Part shown: positions 59,896 through 64,000 of the stretch, one piece after another
Position numbering within the stretch: position 1 is the stretch's first letter
Layout of the letters: the number at the start of each line of letters is the position of its first letter
Assembly (NCBI GenBank): GCA_949152475.1
Contig: OX424570.1
Location: forward strand, 8,048,181-8,112,180
Direction of reading: 5' to 3'
Length of the DNA stretch: 64,000 nucleotides
DNA from: Terebella lapidaria
Taxonomy: Eukaryota; Annelida; Polychaeta; Terebellida; Terebellidae
The notes under the pieces: generated by a model
Seen by the model: the letters and a program-made list of their open reading frames with translations, nothing else
Told to the model about the DNA's origin: nothing
The model's database searches: none
Program-made: the position numbers and the translations under genes

Positions 59896-60245
59896 ACAGG
59901 CCTGAAACTTTTCGAAGCGAAATACCCTCCGCCAGTTTTTACGATTTCCGAACCGTACGTTACGGTAATCGTATGGTATTCTGGGTATCGACAGTGCATG
60001 TAATAGTTGACATGTTTTGCAGACTTGAATCATACACAAAATACACAAGTACGTGTGATATCAGTCACATTATTTGTAGGTATTGTCTTTTGGCTGCCCT
60101 TTCCGATTTCTATTTCCACTCAGGAGAATAACAAGCCAAAAGATATGTTATTTCATGGTGCCAGTTAGGAGTAGACTGATCCTTATGATGAATATATAGC
60201 AGTGCGACAGTGCGTTTCAACAGTGCGGTGTTTTTATACTTTCTT
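59896..60245. other. Gene-free spacer
   Basis: Short frames on both strands (65 and 86 codons) overlap the repeat edge and have no recognisable motif. Confidence 0.4.
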
Positions 60246-61102
60246 TTTTATTTCTCCGTCAAAAAACTAGAACTCAGACTAGCGTCTGAGTTATTGTCTG
60301 TACAGACGCGTGGGTGGTCTTTGTATATGTCTCCCCGTCGATTGCAAGAAGGTCTATTTCAATGATATATCTTGTTTTCCTCGTAGAGTACTGGTCTTTC
60401 ATGTATGGTTGACTAATTGCCTTCGTAAGTTTTATTGTCATGTGAATGTTTCACAGAGTTGACATGGGCGAGGAATATCGTCAGAGGGTTGTGTTTTAAA
60501 TATGCATATCCGACCTTTGTGTCATAAGACGCCACTGGTTCTTTTTAGGGCAATATATCGGATTATTTGAAGATAATAGATATGGTAACATGATACTTTG
60601 GATACATCATCAGTTGTGACTACGACAAATAATCTTCATGATGGAAACCAAGCTATATCTCAATATTTCATAGGCTGTATATTTCATATTTATTTCATAA
60701 ATAGCAGCAGTCGGCAGAACGAGGTAGTAAGTTCTGATGCTGTTTTATGTGCTGTTGTGAACAGAGAATCACGAAATATTGCTCTGAGCAGTGCTATTTG
60801 TCTACCTGCTTCATCAGGCTCGTTTTGGAACGAATTCTAAGCATGAATAGGAGATCGCAAGGGTCACTGGGAATTCTGGGGAATATTCTGTGGAGTCTCA
60901 TGCTCAGGCTGTATACTAAGATGAACTGGGAAATACTTGTATATATGAAATAATAATCATACAAGGAATGCATGTGGAGTTGTGAATAAACTATTGGAGC
61001 ACCGTTCGTGTTGGTTCTTTTCAGCAATGGAGTATGATGTAGAGAAACACAACGAGAAACAACAAATATAATTGATAAAAAGTAAATTTGAGAAACAAGA
61101 GA

Positions 61103-61405
61103 AGAGAACTCTGAGAGAACAAGTGAAACAAGAAACACCTTGTACTAACAAGATAAGAGAACTCTGAGAGAACAAGTGAAACAAGAAACACCTTGTACTA
61201 ACAAGAAAAGAGAACTCTGAGAGAACAAGTGAAACAAGAAACACCTTGTACTAACAAGATAACTCTGAGAACTCTGAGAGAACAAGTGAAACAAGAAACA
61301 CCTTGTACTAACAAGAAAAGAGAACTCTGAGAGAACAAGTGAAACAAGAAACACCTTGTACTAACGAGAGAAAAAGAACTCTGAGAGAACAAGAGGAACA
61401 AGAAA
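61103..61405 (+). repeat. Minisatellite, about six units of 52-59 bp
   Basis: AGAGAACTCTGAGAGAACAA recurs at about 61,103, 61,156, 61,209, 61,268, 61,319 and 61,375. The mirror position (about 2,298-2,330) has a single unit, so the array expanded in this arm only. The repeated Phe/Leu/Ser-rich minus-strand frames are by-products of the array. Confidence 0.9.
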
Positions 61406-61739
61406 CACAATTCCTGCAGTATAGTAACTGGATATGATTAACGTATGCTTATTCAAGGAGTGTCAGGCAAGATAACTCATAAAACTCAATTTAAACCACA
61501 TGTGTCACTCTATTCCGAGATTGAACTTTCAGTTGCAATCCACAGTATCACGGATTTGTCCAGAATCCGAGAAATCCCTGTCTGACATTGCATTTCGAAC
61601 ACTCGATACTATAATATGAGGGTGTCTACTTCCAATGTCATGTTTTCTTGATATTCCACTTGTGACTTATAGTTTGCAAATATGATAGCATTCTATCAAG
61701 AAAGCCAAATATACATGAATCATAGTATGATATACTATT

Positions 61740-61985
61740 GGTATGCTCTGTCCCCGAGGACACCATCAACTCAGTAGCCTTTTGGCTTGTGATTAGGTAC
61801 TTTTTCACTTGTCATATATCTATTCCATGGGGTTTGTTTCGGATTTCAAAATTATTTTCATAGGTTGTTGGGCAGTTGTATACTAATTCCATCAGGTGTA
61901 CAGTAGAAACAACTACATTAACCACATTGTCTGCCCCTGACGACGCCAGTGTGTCTTAGATTGATACTTATAGATTGAGTATATA
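61740..61985 (+). repeat. Family R unit inserted in the right outer arm
   Basis: It starts GTCCCCGAGGACACC and includes GCCCCTGACGACGCC, a hammerhead-core-like motif changed by one base. It ends in short TAGATTGATACTTA repeats. The left arm at about 1,960-1,975 is uninterrupted (CATGCACGAGTATGTC). Confidence 0.65.
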
Positions 61986-63165
61986 GATTGATACTTACAT
62001 ACTGGTGCATGAGTTTATCTGTATGGGAAATAACTCCCACGTCACCCATATTGAATATAATTGGCCAGCTTTACCAAGTTATATCAACTGTATGTTATTA
62101 CACAATAAACCGCATTCAAGAGTGGAGTCAGCCATGTGTTATAACCAATTTTGACAAGAGAGATTCGCACAGGAAGATGTGAATGTTTAAAAATAGTTTT
62201 ATATATGATATATGATTACGATCGCCTCAATTTCGGTCGAAGCTTGGTACATTTAATGTATCCGGTAAAGAAAACCATCTGCTGTCTATCATTCATGCTA
62301 TAGCACCTGCATCAGCAAAGCTTGACGATTCCGTTGGCGAGTTGACGAAAGCTGAAATTGGGTCAGGTGTTTATGATGGAATATTTTTTTTTGCTTTTAC
62401 TCACATCTCTGAATATGGAACTATTTTCTATCTATTCCAGCATTGCACCGTTTTCAGTTGTATTTGTGGCATTCGTTCACTTGATGTGAGTAAATAAGTG
62501 TATGTTTTGTTTTCATTACCTCCATGTTGTTCATTGCGGGGTCGTTTGCTTGGAATTTTGAGCATGTGTGTGGGAATAAACAGCTGGTATACACACCCTG
62601 AGCGTTTCCAATTATAACATATATATTCCATGTTTACAACAGCACTCCAAAACGGTTGAGGAATAATATTACATGTACCAGAGGGTCTGTTTCAGAACGA
62701 TTCCAGTAATCCTCGCTGTTAAACCGGCAAGATTGAGTATAGTCTGGCTGAATAAATGAAGCAAAACGACAGTGAAACTGAACTCGAATATGTGTGGATA
62801 AAATTATGGACAAAGGTGCAGCGTAGTAAAACATTATGGTTGGTCCATGTAATTAATTATAGTGAATAATTCCGTTGAAAGATGTTTTCGCCTGCTTTAA
62901 GTGAGCATTGTTCAATTTAAAAGCATAGGCTTGTAATGAAGTGATCAATCTCCACGTGGGTTGAATAACTTATGAGGAAATCCTTCTGTCTCCCACAACT
63001 CAGTATTAGACCACGTGCATACCTCTCGTCCCGCACAATGACCCTGTGGCATGTAGCCAAGCTTGAAGGAATATTATATATTGCATGAGAATCAACTGAT
63101 GACATTGGGGTGCACAACTCTCCGTCTGTTAGTTCCTGTGACTGCCGACATGTTGAAATATGCCT

Positions 63166-64000
63166 CAAGATCCAATTCTCAGGTCAAACTGGGAGTGACA
63201 GGATTAACATCCACCAGCTCTTGATTTTCGAATATCCTGTGACCCTTCCAACTACAAGAAAATTGTGAATAACTTAGTTATCAGGGTGAAATCAATGAAA
63301 TATTTCAATTTGTGATATAATGTGGAATCAAAGTACGAGCAAAATGATTAGTCCCAAAAAAATAGTGGTCTAACACCACACTTACGTGAAATGTTAGCTG
63401 CTTTCTAAGGAATATAACTATACTGTACTATTAGTACCAGTATCATGTGTATATGTAGGTTACTCCTGCACGTTACCAGGGTCACTTATACCATTTCATC
63501 CATGGTGTCTTCGTCAAGGTAGCCCAACGGCCCGAAAACAAACAATTGACAATCTGGTATCTAGCATTCAACATGCTAAATACCAGATTGTCAAATATTT
63601 GTTTTCAGGTCGTGGGGCTACGTCAAGCACACTTGTCTGACTTGATTGACTGGACATTTCTGCAATCTCCGTTCCACTTTCCAGATCTCGAACCAAACAG
63701 TTTACAGTAGACAAATCCAGATTATATGCCAGAAAACAACCTCGTCAGTCTGCATGCGTTGACAAACAAATCAACAAAACGTCATGCATGTGACTGAATG
63801 TTACGTGATAGCTGGGCGGTCAATCATTATTTATGTCAAAAAGCTGGACTGTTAATCAGTTTGCAATTCAATGATTTCTCTTAATATTGCAGGCGTCATA
63901 AACTTTTGCCTCGATAACCAGTGAGATTCTAATCGGTCATAGTTAACATAAGTTTACTGGTACTGATATAACAATAGACTTTTTTTGAAGGGCGAAGTGA
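63166..64000. other. Non-coding right edge
   Basis: 63,520-63,690 is the inverted copy of 4,772-4,920, and the CAATCTGGTAT sequence recurs within it as a local inverted repeat (63,550-63,590). No gene is seen. Confidence 0.45.

Larger units (their letters stand above)
60246..63165 (-). repeat. Right outer arm (mirror of 800-3,125)
   Basis: See the left arm. Arm-specific changes are the minisatellite 61,103-61,405 and the family R insertion 61,740-61,985. Confidence 0.8.

Noticed and set aside
60957..61410. Several Phe/Leu/Ser-rich frames resembling membrane peptides
   Set aside because: Produced by the 52-59 bp tandem array; the single-unit mirror copy does not encode them.

Overview
The window is eukaryotic nuclear DNA, AT-rich and dominated by mobile elements. 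It has short genes with GT-AG introns, a secreted LRR plus PAN protein, a THAP-type transposase, a SWIM/YqaJ nuclease gene, a tRNA-derived SINE and a Helentron-like element with a tandem-repeat core. This suggests a metazoan, most likely a marine lophotrochozoan such as a gastropod mollusc. That assignment is inference; no single gene fixes the species. Similarities between repeats were judged by eye, so no percentages are given.

Layout. The dominant structure is a large, decayed inverted duplication. Segments between about 0.8 and 19.6 kb reappear on the opposite strand, in reversed order, between about 63.2 and 32.7 kb. The arms differ by later insertions. The left arm gained a Helentron-like element (7.69-9.17 kb), a reverse-transcriptase fragment (11.0-11.85 kb), an unclassified block (12.98-15.09 kb) and a tandem ~310 bp unit (15.36-16.04 kb). 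The right arm gained a ~6.07 kb ISL2EU/IS4EU-like DNA transposon (37.70-43.76 kb), a 620 bp inverted-repeat element (46.11-46.73 kb) and about 10 kb at 49.4-60.2 kb, part of which is a direct copy of 21.7-23.7 kb. The middle (about 19.6-32.7 kb) holds the only apparently intact host-like gene, a two-exon LRR-PAN gene on the minus strand at 23.48-24.69 kb, plus a SINE, a piggyBac-like MITE and long stretches without recognised genes.

The ISL2EU-like element carries two convergent genes: a SWIM-YqaJ nuclease (plus strand) and a THAP-DDE transposase (minus strand). Both can be assembled into exons with matching splice phases, and each has one apparent frameshift. The other arm of the palindrome preserves the empty target site, so the insertion is defined to within a few bases. 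A second, broken copy of the PAN exon at 53.3 and 55.9-56.1 kb is split into opposite orientations, the signature of an inversion. A possible small spliced minus-strand transcription unit lies at 57.2-59.5 kb, inside a segment flanked by ~400 bp inverted repeats. Most other open frames lie in repeats or low-complexity DNA and are not supported as genes.
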